Shown: positions 1-7,709 of the stretch, piece by piece
How positions within the stretch are numbered: position 1 is the stretch's first letter
Layout of the letters: the number at the start of each line of letters is the position of its first letter
DNA from: a virus
Virus record (IMG/VR): IMGVR_UViG_3300006104_000055
Coordinates: 1 to 28,170 of that record
Direction: 5' to 3' (one strand)
Length of the DNA stretch: 28,170 nucleotides
Notes under the pieces: model-generated
Told to the model about the DNA's origin: nothing
Seen by the model: only the letters and a program-made list of their open reading frames with translations
The model's database searches: none
Program-made: the position numbers and the translations under genes

Positions 1-1691
1 TGTGTTTGCGTAGGATAATTTGATCCTGCAGATACCAGATTGACACCCGTTACTTTACCAGATAAAACTGTTGCTATTGCACTTGCGCCTTGTCCTACGT
101 TGACTATTTCGATTGCTGGTAATTCATTTGAATATCCAGAACCTTCTGTTAAAACAGTAGCATAAGATATTACCCCATTTACTGCAGCAACAGAAGCAGT
201 TGCCCCGGTTCCATTTCCAATAATAGAAATTGTTGGTGTTGTGTATCCTTGACCGCCATTTGTTATAGTGATAGAAGTTACAGCCCCATTTGTTAAAGTT
301 ACAAAGCCGCTTGCACCAGTTCCTGTTCCACTGCTATCTCCAAAAACAACAGAAGTTGTAGAAGATGAATAACCAGTTCCAGAATTATTAACTATAATTC
401 CTGTTATTACGCCATTTACAATTGTTGGTGTTGCTTTTGCCCCAGATCCAGGAACACCAATAATGACATTGGCAGATGAGTAATTTTGACCACCATTTGT
501 TACTATAATAGATTGAATTATTCCGCTTGCTATTGCAGTTGCAGAAGCAAATCCATCCCCATCCCCATTAATTTGTATTATGGGATTGATATACCCACTT
601 CCACCGTTTGAAATTACTATACCAGTAATTATACCACCAGTAACAATCACATATCCTGTTGCACCTGTTCCTGGACCACCATTCGAATCACTGAAAGTTA
701 CTGTTGTATGAGCAGATGTATATCCTGTACCGCCATTTAAAATATTGATGTGTGTTATTACGCCAGAAGTAATAACTGGAACTGCTGTTGCGCCATATCC
801 ACCTATTGTAACATATGCCTGTGTATATCCACTTCCACCATTACTAACATCAATATGTGATATTATTCCATTCGTTATTATAGGATTAGCGGTTGCAGAA
901 CTTCCGCCGCCACCTGAAAATGATATATTTGTTGTTGTCGGTAAATATCCTGAACCTCCATTGACAACATTAATGTTTGAAACAACACTATTTTGAGTTG
1001 TTGTTGTCATTTTTATGATAGTTTTACCAATTCCATCACCAACCCAAGTTGAAAATGGTGGGAGTAATATTGGTCTTGATATGATATATGTTCCTGCTGG
1101 GAAATACAGCTTTCTTCTGCTTGATGTTATTTGTTCACCAGTAGAATTTCCATTTGGATCCAAAAATCCAGAAACATTGTCGCCAGCATTGGTTTGTATT
1201 ACGTCTATGGCTGCGGACCATATGGCATATGTATCATCTGTCACTCCATCGCCGACAGCACCATATGATTTAACAGATACAACTTCATCCAATCTTTCTT
1301 GAATGTATCTCGTTACAGTTTGATTGTCAGATGTCCAAGGTTTAGCCTGGTCATAAGTCCAGTCAATTCCATTTCCTGGACCAGGAAACGATGGATTGGA
1401 CGATAAATTTCTATATCTATAGGTATATTGGATTAACTCTTCAGTATTTCTTGTTGTTTCAGTTAATATCTGCAGATTTCCATAAGGAAATTCACCTGAT
1501 GGATTATCTGCTGTTGGTTTTCTGGATTGAATTGCCAATAAATTTGGAGCACCTACATATAGCCCTCCAGTATCAACAGCAAGACCTAATTCCCCTTCTT
1601 CTAATCCTATATTGTTATCTGGAGTTCCACTAGGAATATCTGTTACTGGTCCGCGTCTTATTTGAATCTGGGAAATTTGTAAAACTGCCAT
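1..1691 (-). CDS. Tail spike/fibre with beta-helix start and Gly-rich repeats (3'-partial)
   Basis: The reading frame stays open from the ATG at 1691 to the left edge (563 codons), so the C terminus is missing. Residues 1-50 (QISQIQIRRG, then EEGELGLAVDTGGLYVG) resemble the N-terminal domain of the phage tropism determinant Mtd and other fibre anchors. Residues 138-230 look like the start of a pectate-lyase-type beta-helix: VKSYGAVGDGVTDD at 140-153, then FPAGTYIIS and GDGIGKT. From about residue 244 the protein becomes nine glycine-rich repeats. The start has an AGAGGT ribosome site, and a late-type box lies 29 nt upstream. The likely role is host-surface or polysaccharide recognition; enzyme activity cannot be judged because the rest of the helix is outside the window. 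Confidence 0.8.
   Translation of the reverse strand, partial: MAVLQISQIQIRRGPVTDIPSGTPDNNIGLEEGELGLAVDTGGLYVGAPNLLAIQSRKPTADNPSGEFPYGNLQILTETTRNTEELIQYTYRYRNLSSNPSFPGPGNGIDWTYDQAKPWTSDNQTVTRYIQERLDEVVSVKSYGAVGDGVTDDTYAIWSAAIDVIQTNAGDNVSGFLDPNGNSTGEQITSSRRKLYFPAGTYIISRPILLPPFSTWVGDGIGKTIIKMTTTTQNSVVSNINVVNGGSGYLPTTTNISFSGGGGSSATANPIITNGIISHIDVSNGGSGYTQAYVTIGGYGATAVPVITSGVITHINILNGGTGYTSAHTTVTFSDSNGGPGTGATGYVIVTGGIITGIVISNGGSGYINPIIQINGDGDGFASATAIASGIIQSIIVTNGGQNYSSANVIIGVPGSGAKATPTIVNGVITGIIVNNSGTGYSSSTTSVVFGDSSGTGTGASGFVTLTNGAVTSITITNGGQGYTTPTISIIGNGTGATASVAAVNGVISYATVLTEGSGYSNELPAIEIVNVGQGASAIATVLSGKVTGVNLVSAGSNYPTQT
3..965 (-). repeat. Nine degenerate glycine-rich repeats in the spike
   Basis: The translated minus strand holds nine units about 30-45 residues apart. 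Each has a turn of the type N-G-G-S-G-Y (variants NGGTGY, NGGQNY, NSGTGY, NGGQGY, TEGSGY, SAGSNY), then a beta-rich stretch, a G-x-G-A segment and V-x-x-G-x-I-x-x-I. The units differ widely in DNA sequence, so they are old protein repeats rather than recent tandem copies. One further unit occurs in the protein at 24236-24895. Confidence 0.8.
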
Positions 1692-1720
1692 TTTTATACC
1701 TCTAATATAATATTATATGG

Positions 1721-1728
1721 TATTTATC
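1721..1728 (-). promoter_or_regulatory. Late-type promoter box GATAAATA
   Basis: The minus strand reads GATAAATA, one base from the T4 late -10 consensus TATAAATA. It ends 29 nt before the spike start codon, the same distance as the box before the 3782 gene. Confidence 0.6.
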
Positions 1729-1730
1729 CA

Positions 1731-1759
1731 TTGACTTCTTGTTTTTCATAAATTATAAT
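1731..1759 (+). promoter_or_regulatory. Sigma70-type promoter for the CoaE-like operon
   Basis: TTGACT (1731-1736) and a perfect TATAAT (1754-1759) are separated by 17 bp. The expected transcript start is near 1766, ahead of a GGGAGGA ribosome site and the ATG at 1785. It lies back to back with the late box of the spike. Confidence 0.65.
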
Positions 1760-1784
1760 CGAGTAAATATTTTGGGAGGATAAT

Positions 1785-2381
1785 ATGAAAATTATTGGAT
1801 TAACCGGATCAATGGGAATGGGAAAATCATTTGTTGGGAAAGTTCTCAAACGAATGCGAATTCCTGTTTTCGATTGCGATGCAGAAATTCATGAATTTTA
1901 TAAGAATATCTTCAATATTAATTATAAAAACCATTCTAAAATATTCAATACACATTTTCATGAATTTGTGGTAGATGGTGTCGTCAATCGCAAGTTATTA
2001 GCAAATTATGTATATGCAAATCCAGACAAAAGAAAACTACTTGAATCAATAATGAAACATGTATTGGTCGACCAACTTCTTAAATTTGTTAGAACTTGCA
2101 GAATGAATAATAAAAAAATTATTGTGTTAGATGTGCCATTGTTGTATGAAACAAGAATGGACAAATTCTGCGATTTTGTAATGGTAGTAGCTTGTCCTGA
2201 TTTTTTACAGGAACAGCGAGTTCTGTCAAGAGCCGGGTATACAAAACAACGATTGGAAGATGTTAAAAAATTACAACTACCATCAAAAGAAAAAATCAAA
2301 AGATCAGATTTTTTTATTAATACAGGCGGAAGTAAAGGCGCAACTTGTAAAGCGGTTAAAAAGATTTTATTAAAGCTATGA
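1785..2381 (+). CDS. coaE: Dephospho-CoA kinase-like P-loop kinase (CoaE family)
   Basis: CoaE phosphorylates the 3'-hydroxyl of dephospho-CoA, the last step of CoA synthesis. The 198-residue length is normal for the family. The P-loop GLTGSMGMGKS is at residues 5-15, followed by the family motifs DCDAE (about 31-35), VPLLYE (about 120-125), R-A-G-Y near 150, and a C-terminal QLPSKEKIKRSDFFINTGG matching the usual Q-x-P-x-x-x-K-x-x-x-A-D-x-x-I-x-N-x-G. In T4 the comparable place in metabolism is held by the gp1 deoxynucleotide kinase, which is structurally related, so the real substrate could be a dNMP. It has a strong GGGAGGA ribosome site, a sigma70-type promoter and overlaps the next gene by 4 nt. 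Confidence 0.8.
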   Translation: MKIIGLTGSMGMGKSFVGKVLKRMRIPVFDCDAEIHEFYKNIFNINYKNHSKIFNTHFHEFVVDGVVNRKLLANYVYANPDKRKLLESIMKHVLVDQLLKFVRTCRMNNKKIIVLDVPLLYETRMDKFCDFVMVVACPDFLQEQRVLSRAGYTKQRLEDVKKLQLPSKEKIKRSDFFINTGGSKGATCKAVKKILLKL

Positions 2382-2608
2382 TTATCAAAGAATTATCTGA
2401 TCATAAATTCACTGTAATGTTTTCTGATGAATATGGACCAGAAGGCATGAAATATGCTTTAAATTACATTAATAATGTTGCAAAATGGTGTAAAAAACAT
2501 ACGGGGAACGAATATGAAACATGGGATATTATTCAAGAAGAACATGGACCAACATTTCATTTCGATGATGCAAAAATTGAAATGCTATTTAAATTAACCT
2601 GGTTATAA
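2378..2608 (+). CDS. Small hypothetical protein with F-K-L-x-W C terminus
   Basis: A 76-residue protein of unknown function, translationally coupled to the CoaE-like gene through ATGA. No membrane segment or enzyme motif is visible. Its C terminus (F-H-F-D-D-A then LFKLTWL) resembles that of the protein at 23261-23677 (F-S-F then DAMFFKLIWG), suggesting a small family of phage proteins sharing this ending. Its stop codon directly abuts the stop of the convergent nuclease gene. Confidence 0.7.
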   Translation: MIIKELSDHKFTVMFSDEYGPEGMKYALNYINNVAKWCKKHTGNEYETWDIIQEEHGPTFHFDDAKIEMLFKLTWL

Positions 2609-3280
2609 TTAACCATAGAACATTTCTAATCTTGAAAGCCACATGTCATTATATTTTTCATATTCATGACCAGCAATAACAAATGTTTCGAATTCTAAAT
2701 CACGAGTTACCATAAAAATCACTCCTTGTTTTATATTTGTTCCAAACAAATGATTATGTGCCATAGAATATGCGCATAACTGTAAAAAATAATTTTCAAT
2801 GTCTTTTTTTGATTTTATTTTTTTAGCAGTTTTATAATCGAGTATTGCTGGTTCATCATTATATTTTGCAATAAGATCACTGGTTCCCGCGTATAATCCG
2901 TCGTAGTAAAGTTGTGATTCCAAACCCCACACTTCACTCACATGTATTAAACCACGATTGATTATTTGGTCTGCCATATTATGAGCTAGTTTTCTTACAA
3001 TATTTGATCCGGATGGTCTAGGAATATTTTGTATATGATTTTCTAGATGTTCATGCATCAAACTTCCAAGAGCACATGATTCGGCACTTATTTGATCTGC
3101 TTTTTTATCACCAACCCTTGCTCTCCATGCAATTAAACCAGATTTGTCGCTAGTAGCATCAAGAATTGTCGTGACAGATGGAAGTAATGATCCTGTTGGG
3201 GATTGATATAAACGATTACCATGTTTATCTTCTGTTTTATCTAACTTTTTATAATCATAAATTTTATTTATTGTTATCAT
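2609..3280 (-). CDS. PD-(D/E)XK nuclease, RecB/Cas4/MGME1-like exonuclease
   Basis: Probably a DNA exonuclease acting in phage recombination, repair or host DNA breakdown. The family motifs appear in order in 223 residues: PSVTTIL at 34-40; a G-x-x-M-H-E-H-L-E helix with His76; the acidic residue in YAGTSDLIA (Asp135); the core ILDYKT (Asp148 and Lys150); and the Q-x-x-x-Y helix QLCAYSMA (Gln167, Tyr171). No iron-sulphur cysteine set of the Cas4/AddB type is seen, which favours the simple MGME1-like class. Its ribosome site AAGG is 6 nt from the ATG and lies inside a hairpin arm. A sigma70-like promoter lies upstream. Confidence 0.85.
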   Translation of the reverse strand: MITINKIYDYKKLDKTEDKHGNRLYQSPTGSLLPSVTTILDATSDKSGLIAWRARVGDKKADQISAESCALGSLMHEHLENHIQNIPRPSGSNIVRKLAHNMADQIINRGLIHVSEVWGLESQLYYDGLYAGTSDLIAKYNDEPAILDYKTAKKIKSKKDIENYFLQLCAYSMAHNHLFGTNIKQGVIFMVTRDLEFETFVIAGHEYEKYNDMWLSRLEMFYG

Positions 3281-3286
3281 TGTGTG

Positions 3287-3308
3287 CCTTAGTAATATTC
3301 AACTAAGG
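3287..3308 (-). promoter_or_regulatory. Leader hairpin covering the nuclease ribosome site
   Basis: CCTTAGT and ACTAAGG form a perfect 7-bp stem with an 8-nt loop. On the mRNA the 3' arm contains the AAGG ribosome site 6 nt before the ATG at 3280. The predicted transcript start (near 3304) falls within the 5' arm, so the full hairpin depends on initiation slightly upstream; it could equally be a DNA operator. Confidence 0.45.
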
Positions 3309-3310
3309 TT

Positions 3311-3340
3311 ATTATAATATATATACAAGCAATACTTCAA
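3311..3340 (-). promoter_or_regulatory. Sigma70-type promoter for the nuclease gene
   Basis: On the minus strand TTGAAG (3340-3335) and a perfect TATAAT (3316-3311) are spaced by 18 bp. Confidence 0.5.
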
Positions 3341-3353
3341 TATTATTGAACGA

Positions 3354-3782
3354 TTATTTCCATTTTACTGTAATTCCGTTTCTATCTTGCATTATAGTTC
3401 CATCAAATTTAATAATCAAATCATGAATACTCGATAAATTATACTTTTCTGCTAATTCAGACATTTTTGTGGCTATTTGAGCTTTGACACTTTCTTTATC
3501 TGAATATTTTACTGATTCTTTAATAAGACGTATCAATAATTGTTTATCTTTTTCACTAGATGCGGAACTTTCCATTATTCTCGATGGAGCTTTTTTTATT
3601 GGTTGAATAGTATTCAATTCTTTCAATAGTTTTCTACCAGATGATATTGCCAAATCAGTTTTTTTATTTTCGAGACCAATTGCAGTATCCAGTACTTCAA
3701 TGATATTTTTTTGTGGTTTTCTTGTCTCATCTTCTGCTTTTTTTAATCCAGCTAGGCAAAGCATTCTTTCAAAATCATTCAT
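3354..3782 (-). CDS. Hypothetical virion/assembly protein with LAGL-type N-terminal tag
   Basis: A 142-residue, charged, largely helical protein with no recognised domain. Its first residues, MNDFERMLCLAGLKKAEDE, resemble an internal peptide of the large gene at 9541-11901 (LNRMRELAGLRSG), suggesting a shared sorting or assembly tag. The start has an AGGAAA ribosome site, and a perfect TATAAATA late box lies 29 nt upstream, which suggests late expression. The gene ends before the nuclease promoter. Confidence 0.7.
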   Translation of the reverse strand: MNDFERMLCLAGLKKAEDETRKPQKNIIEVLDTAIGLENKKTDLAISSGRKLLKELNTIQPIKKAPSRIMESSASSEKDKQLLIRLIKESVKYSDKESVKAQIATKMSELAEKYNLSSIHDLIIKFDGTIMQDRNGITVKWK

Positions 3783-3811
3783 AGTAGTTTCCTATATAAT
3801 TAATATATTAT

Positions 3812-3819
3812 TATTTATA
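3812..3819 (-). promoter_or_regulatory. Late-type promoter box TATAAATA
   Basis: Exact match to the T4 late -10 consensus on the minus strand, 29 nt before the ATG at 3782. Confidence 0.6.
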
Positions 3820-3862
3820 ATAATTATCTTATTAATTGATAATATACCTTGTTTTTAATAAT

Positions 3863-4180
3863 TTACCACGCAATAACCCAATTAAATAATCCAGGAGAAT
3901 CAGCATTTTCTATTTGAGCAATATTATATCCTAAAAGCGTGAAATAATTTACAACCTGTTTCATCTGATCATCTAATGTCTGATTTGGTTGTGTTTTTTG
4001 CCAAGAACTATAATAAGCATGATTTGTTGTAAATGTTGTATTTGTAACAGTGGTTGTTAATAATCCAGAATTTACTGCTAATAGAATTTGATGTTCTATA
4101 TCTCTCGTTTCATTAAATATCACTATATTATTACGACTACCTGAACGAGCATCTTGTGCAGTTAAAAATGGTGCTGCCAT
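3863..4180 (-). CDS. Small virion-type protein, conserved T4-like style
   Basis: A 105-residue protein beginning MAAPFLTAQDARSG with an aromatic C terminus (LFNWVIAW). It is rich in Thr and Asn with little charge, like small structural proteins of T4-like phages of aquatic bacteria. No catalytic motif, signal peptide or membrane segment is visible. A strong TAAGGAG ribosome site precedes the ATG, and the upstream tagged gene ends 11 nt away, so both are probably co-transcribed. A structural or assembly role is inferred from context. Confidence 0.7.
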   Translation of the reverse strand: MAAPFLTAQDARSGSRNNIVIFNETRDIEHQILLAVNSGLLTTTVTNTTFTTNHAYYSSWQKTQPNQTLDDQMKQVVNYFTLLGYNIAQIENADSPGLFNWVIAW

Positions 4181-4191
4181 ATTAAATCTCC

Positions 4192-4581
4192 TTAAATTAG
4201 TGGATTGTCGCCTTTAACATTCTTTTTTGCTTGATCAGTTGCATTTTTCTCGAGATGATCCTTTTTCTTTTCTGCATCATCTTCGCCACTTGCATGTGGA
4301 TATGGTTCTTTTGATTTGAACCATATCATCATTACATCAGTATCTTCATCAGGCTCGACTTTATCAACAAATGACAATTTTGTAAGTTGATCCATATAAA
4401 AATCATCATCAATATCCATTAATTTTGTTATATCTGGATTCTGTTCCATTTTAGATTTAAATTGTTTAAATGAAACACTAGGTAATTTTTTCTTGTAAAG
4501 CGGGATTAATAAATCCATAGCATACGACTGCACCTTCTGCTCAAAAGACATTTTCTCATTTATAATTTCAATCCATTTCAT
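4192..4581 (-). CDS. Hypothetical protein with capsid-targeting-like N terminus (MKWIEIINE)
   Basis: A 129-residue, highly charged protein. The first nine residues, MKWIEIINE, closely resemble the T4 capsid-targeting peptide (MKTYQEFIAEA type) and end in I-N-E, a plausible site for the prohead protease, which cuts after (L/I)-x-E. The same start occurs at 8385-8591 and, in variant form, at 14697-14915 and 20934-21506. The C terminus is rich in Lys, Asp and Glu. The AAGGA ribosome site is well placed. If the tag works as in T4, this is an internal head protein; the function of the mature part is unknown. Confidence 0.7.
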   Translation of the reverse strand: MKWIEIINEKMSFEQKVQSYAMDLLIPLYKKKLPSVSFKQFKSKMEQNPDITKLMDIDDDFYMDQLTKLSFVDKVEPDEDTDVMMIWFKSKEPYPHASGEDDAEKKKDHLEKNATDQAKKNVKGDNPLI

Positions 4582-4593
4582 TATATTTAATCC

Positions 4594-6498
4594 TTATTTT
4601 TGAAATCCAAGTTTACCAAGTTTTGCATCTTTTGATAATTTATCAGTTGTTGCAGTCAGTGTTTTTTTGTCTGTTATAGGTGTTTGCTGATTATTTTGAT
4701 TTGTTTTCATACCATTTTGCTGATTAGATGGTATTACTTCGCCAGTTTGTGTTGTTGGTGTGGTGGGTGTTGTTGGTTTTGTTTGTTTTACACCGGGGGT
4801 ATTTGGCGTTGATGGAGCGGTTCCAGTCCCATTATTCTGCTGTTGTTGTCCATTTGCCTGCGCAGCCTGTAATGCTTTACTTTGTCTAGTAACTTCATTT
4901 TTCAATTTATTCTGAAATTTTTGACCAGTGGGATCGTTTTGCTGATCTGCAGTGGATGTTTGAGCAACAATTGAAGCCAAATCTTTAACTGCATCATTAC
5001 TTACAGTATCTTCAGAAGGAAATCTGTCACGAATCATATTTTCTATTTCTTCTTCGGGAATCATATTTCCTCTATCTTCTAGCATACCATAGATTTCATC
5101 CATCATTTCGTCATGACTTTTTGATCCAACACGTCTAGATGCCTCAAAATTTAAATAATCACTTATCAAACTATATGCTGCTTCCCTGCGAGAATCCACA
5201 TAATCCATTCTTGCGTCATCTTGATCATATTCTTTTAATAATAACTGTCCATCGACCATTTCAACCAATTTCTTTTTTGTTAAACTATCAATAGATTCTT
5301 TCACAAGATTTTTCAATCCTTCCTTACCAAACATTGATCTTTCTTTGAATATCGTTTTAATATGATTCAATAAACTTTCAACTGTTATTGGTGTTTCTGG
5401 TTGACCTAGCATATAATCATATGCTACTGGTTCAACATCATTTACTGGTTCATCAAATTCTACAGTTTCAAGGTCATCAATTGCAGATTCAATTCGATTT
5501 AATTCTGGTTCAGATACCTGATCAATCATATCATCGCCTGTATTGTTATCGATTACAGCAGTAATTACATATGTTTTTCCATCTCTTGTGGTAAATGATT
5601 TTGGTTGTTTATCAATTTCAATATCCATTTCAGGAACTGGGTTCCCAACATCATCTATTTTTATTGGATCATTATCAAATTCTTCCAATTCTTCTCTTTT
5701 ATCAATAACATTCAATTCTGCTGGTTCTACTTCATAAGTCGTTTCATCAACAACAATTTCACCATCTGGAATTTCATCGTCATCATTATCTAATTCCATA
5801 TATTCTACTGTTACCGGTATTGATTTTCCGGATTCGTCTGTGACAAATGTGTCTAATGAAGTGACTACATCTGAATTCATTTCTTCCATATCAGTATCAC
5901 CGATATCATCAGGCATAATAATTTCACCATCTGCAATATCATCTAAATCTTCAGATACAAATTCAGTATTATCAGTCAACGCAGCAGTTAGATGTTCTGG
6001 CATTACTCCATACTGATGTGCTATTCTTGTTATTGTAGCAGCATCATCAACGTCAGATGCGTGAACTGCTTCGACAGCATCATTTATTTTCATATCATAT
6101 TCTGTCGATTCCGTTGGTTCTAGTGTATCATCACCATATAACATGTCCAATATTTTATCATAATCAGCCGCATCCATATCTTCTGGATTATCAAATAATA
6201 TTTCACCAGTTTCTGCATCTTCAACATATGTCGGTTCTTTTTCATCATTAACAATATCGAAATAAACTTTTACTGTCTGTTCTTTACTACCCAACATTAT
6301 TGTAGTTTCAATAAAATTTGGTTCTTCCTCTAAATCCTCAGTCATTGACGTCGAATCATCAACACCTCTTTTAAATTCTGAGTATTGTGGTGATCCTTTT
6401 GGGAATTTATTTGGAATTGAACGAATTTGACCTTTGAAATATTGTGTCCCTAATTCTCTTCCAAGATCATATGGATGTAATGCTTCTTCATGTGACAT
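4594..6498 (-). CDS. Large acidic virion/assembly protein, probably made by -1 frameshift
   Basis: The ATG-started frame gives 634 residues. Roughly the first 330 are very acidic, with related segments such as D-G-E-I repeated; the middle is helical; and the C-terminal 120 residues are a Gln/Asn/Thr/Pro linker-like region. The frame is open a further 64 codons upstream of the ATG, with protein-like composition and no ATG, GTG or TTG start, back to a 9-A run in the 3' end of the 6681-7370 gene. The ATG at 6498 also lacks a good ribosome site, unlike most neighbours. I infer expression as a fusion of about 925 residues through the slippery site at 6690-6696. A sequencing error in the homopolymer is the main alternative. 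The function is unknown; position and composition suggest head assembly. Confidence 0.75.
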   Translation of the reverse strand: MSHEEALHPYDLGRELGTQYFKGQIRSIPNKFPKGSPQYSEFKRGVDDSTSMTEDLEEEPNFIETTIMLGSKEQTVKVYFDIVNDEKEPTYVEDAETGEILFDNPEDMDAADYDKILDMLYGDDTLEPTESTEYDMKINDAVEAVHASDVDDAATITRIAHQYGVMPEHLTAALTDNTEFVSEDLDDIADGEIIMPDDIGDTDMEEMNSDVVTSLDTFVTDESGKSIPVTVEYMELDNDDDEIPDGEIVVDETTYEVEPAELNVIDKREELEEFDNDPIKIDDVGNPVPEMDIEIDKQPKSFTTRDGKTYVITAVIDNNTGDDMIDQVSEPELNRIESAIDDLETVEFDEPVNDVEPVAYDYMLGQPETPITVESLLNHIKTIFKERSMFGKEGLKNLVKESIDSLTKKKLVEMVDGQLLLKEYDQDDARMDYVDSRREAAYSLISDYLNFEASRRVGSKSHDEMMDEIYGMLEDRGNMIPEEEIENMIRDRFPSEDTVSNDAVKDLASIVAQTSTADQQNDPTGQKFQNKLKNEVTRQSKALQAAQANGQQQQNNGTGTAPSTPNTPGVKQTKPTTPTTPTTQTGEVIPSNQQNGMKTNQNNQQTPITDKKTLTATTDKLSKDAKLGKLGFQK

Positions 6499-6680
6499 TT
6501 CGTTAATATCTTCAGATGATGCTTTTTTTAATTCTGTTTGAGTGGCACCGGCTTTTCTTGCATTTTCTGCATCTTTGGAAGATTTTGATTTAGCATATTT
6601 TGCTAATAATTCTTTTCTGGTTCCTCCATGAGAAGGGGATTTCCAATCAGTTACATCTGTTTTTTCATTTAATGTTTCTT

Positions 6681-7370
6681 TTAGATTCTCTTTTTTTTTG
6701 CGGATTCTGAAAGTGATTTTCCTTTGTTTCTGAATGATTCTTTCTTAGCACGTCCTAAAGGTTCGCCTGTTGCTGCAGATTCATCACCACCAAATAAATC
6801 ATCTGATCCTTCTGAATCTTCGTCACTACCTAAATCTAAATCTAAGTCACCAGAATCATCTCCAGTACCTTCTTCATCTTCGCCACCTAAATCTAAATCT
6901 AAATCACCAGAATCATCACCTTCAGTACCTTCGTCATCATTCATCATATCATTTGTTGGCATTGCATCTTCATCAGATACTTTACCTTCCATACGAAGAA
7001 CCTGAGTATTCAATTGATCTTTTGCAGTACGAATTGCTTCTAGTCCAGCAGCCAACTGTTCATTTGCTACCTGCTCAAACTGATCCGAAACTTCAGTTCC
7101 AAAAATACCCTTCATATTATCTGAAATTGGCATAATGTCTTCAGCAGTCATTTTTGCTAAATCTTCAGCCATTTTTTGAAGACGATCAAGAACATCTTTT
7201 GCTGCCAAAATAATTTGAGCTTTTTCCAATTCACCTTCAAACAATGAAGCTAAACTATTTTTCTTTTCAGCAATCATTTTTGCTTTCTTTGCTTCTTTTA
7301 AAGCAGAAAGTTTTGAATTCATTTCTTCTTTCAATGCACGAAGTTTTTGAATTTTTTTAATGTCTCTCAT
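6681..7370 (-). CDS. Coiled-coil/acidic scaffold-like protein
   Basis: A 229-residue protein. Residues 1-50 are a Lys/Glu/Leu-rich coiled coil, residues 50-130 are helical, and residues 140-200 are an extremely acidic Asp/Gly/Ser region with a 19-residue tandem repeat containing DSGDLDLDLG. The C terminus turns basic (KKESFRNKG then AKKKRI). This layout resembles prohead core or scaffold proteins of T4-like phages, but no specific family is recognised. The AGGAGA ribosome site is strong. The gene ends at the A-run where the ribosome may shift into the next gene, giving a short product (229) and a long one (about 925 residues). Confidence 0.75.
   Translation of the reverse strand: MRDIKKIQKLRALKEEMNSKLSALKEAKKAKMIAEKKNSLASLFEGELEKAQIILAAKDVLDRLQKMAEDLAKMTAEDIMPISDNMKGIFGTEVSDQFEQVANEQLAAGLEAIRTAKDQLNTQVLRMEGKVSDEDAMPTNDMMNDDEGTEGDDSGDLDLDLGGEDEEGTGDDSGDLDLDLGSDEDSEGSDDLFGGDESAATGEPLGRAKKESFRNKGKSLSESAKKKRI
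6690..6696 (-). other. Candidate -1 frameshift site A AAA AAG
   Basis: In the frame of the upstream gene the codons are GCA AAA AAA AAG AGA ATC TAA. The heptamer A AAA AAG is the same as the E. coli dnaX slippery site, and the stop follows two codons later. Slipping back one base gives K-K-E-N-L-K-E and enters the open frame of the 4594-6498 gene. The run of nine A's could also cause RNA polymerase slippage. No strong downstream hairpin was found by eye; an AAGGA lies about 20 nt upstream. Confidence 0.55.
6829..6942 (-). repeat. Two 57-bp tandem repeats (DLDLDL region)
   Basis: Two adjacent near-identical 57-bp units encode two copies of a 19-residue acidic unit containing DDSGDLDLDLG in the scaffold-like protein. 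They differ by a few bases, so the duplication is fairly recent but not fresh. Confidence 0.7.
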
Positions 7371-7383
7371 CTCTATCTCCTAA

Positions 7384-7665
7384 TTAGCGTCTAACTTTTC
7401 TTACACGCTTTGGTGCTATTTCAACCAAATAAATTTGTATTGCTTCCATTATGAGTGTTGCTTTAACATATTCTTGATTTGAATGATACGAATTAAAATT
7501 GGATTCCTGAATTATTTTATCTTTTATTTCCTTGTAGGAATCATAAGAATCTTTCAATACAGTTGTATCAATAAATTTAATATCAATCCCATACTGATTA
7601 TTCAATATATTCATGATCTTTTTCAATTTATAATTTTCAGGCACCGTAATATCATTCACTATCAT
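7384..7665 (-). CDS. Small basic-tailed hypothetical protein
   Basis: A 93-residue protein from the ATG at 7665. A GTG at 7680 would add five residues but would leave only about 10 nt of leader after the late box and has no ribosome site; the ATG lies 32 nt from the box with a weak GTGAG ahead of it. The middle is polar and helical, and the C terminus is strongly basic (EIAPKRVRKVRR). No domain is recognised. The gene is first in a unit followed by the scaffold-like gene 13 nt downstream, so a head-assembly role is possible. Confidence 0.65.
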   Translation of the reverse strand: MIVNDITVPENYKLKKIMNILNNQYGIDIKFIDTTVLKDSYDSYKEIKDKIIQESNFNSYHSNQEYVKATLIMEAIQIYLVEIAPKRVRKVRR

Positions 7666-7697
7666 AATTTTCTTACTCACTTAGGAATATCTTAATT

Positions 7698-7705
7698 TAT
7701 TTATC
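7698..7705 (-). promoter_or_regulatory. Late-type promoter box GATAAATA
   Basis: The minus strand reads TGATAAATAAAT here, 32 nt before the preferred ATG at 7665. It lies in the short gap after the 7710-8372 gene. Confidence 0.55.
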
Positions 7706-7709
7706 ATTA

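Noticed and set aside
745-1633. Plus-strand open frames opposite the spike gene
   Set aside because: They lie wholly antisense to the repeat-rich spike gene, have no ribosome sites, and read as Pro/Ile-rich low-complexity shadows.
2600-2615. TGGTTA-TAAT-TAACCA palindrome at the convergent stops
   Set aside because: The stem is only six AT-rich pairs with no T-run on either side; it is explained by the two abutting TAA stops.
6724-7135. Plus-strand Ser/Pro- and His/Leu-rich frames
   Set aside because: They are mirror images of the acidic repeats of the scaffold-like gene and have no ribosome site or promoter.
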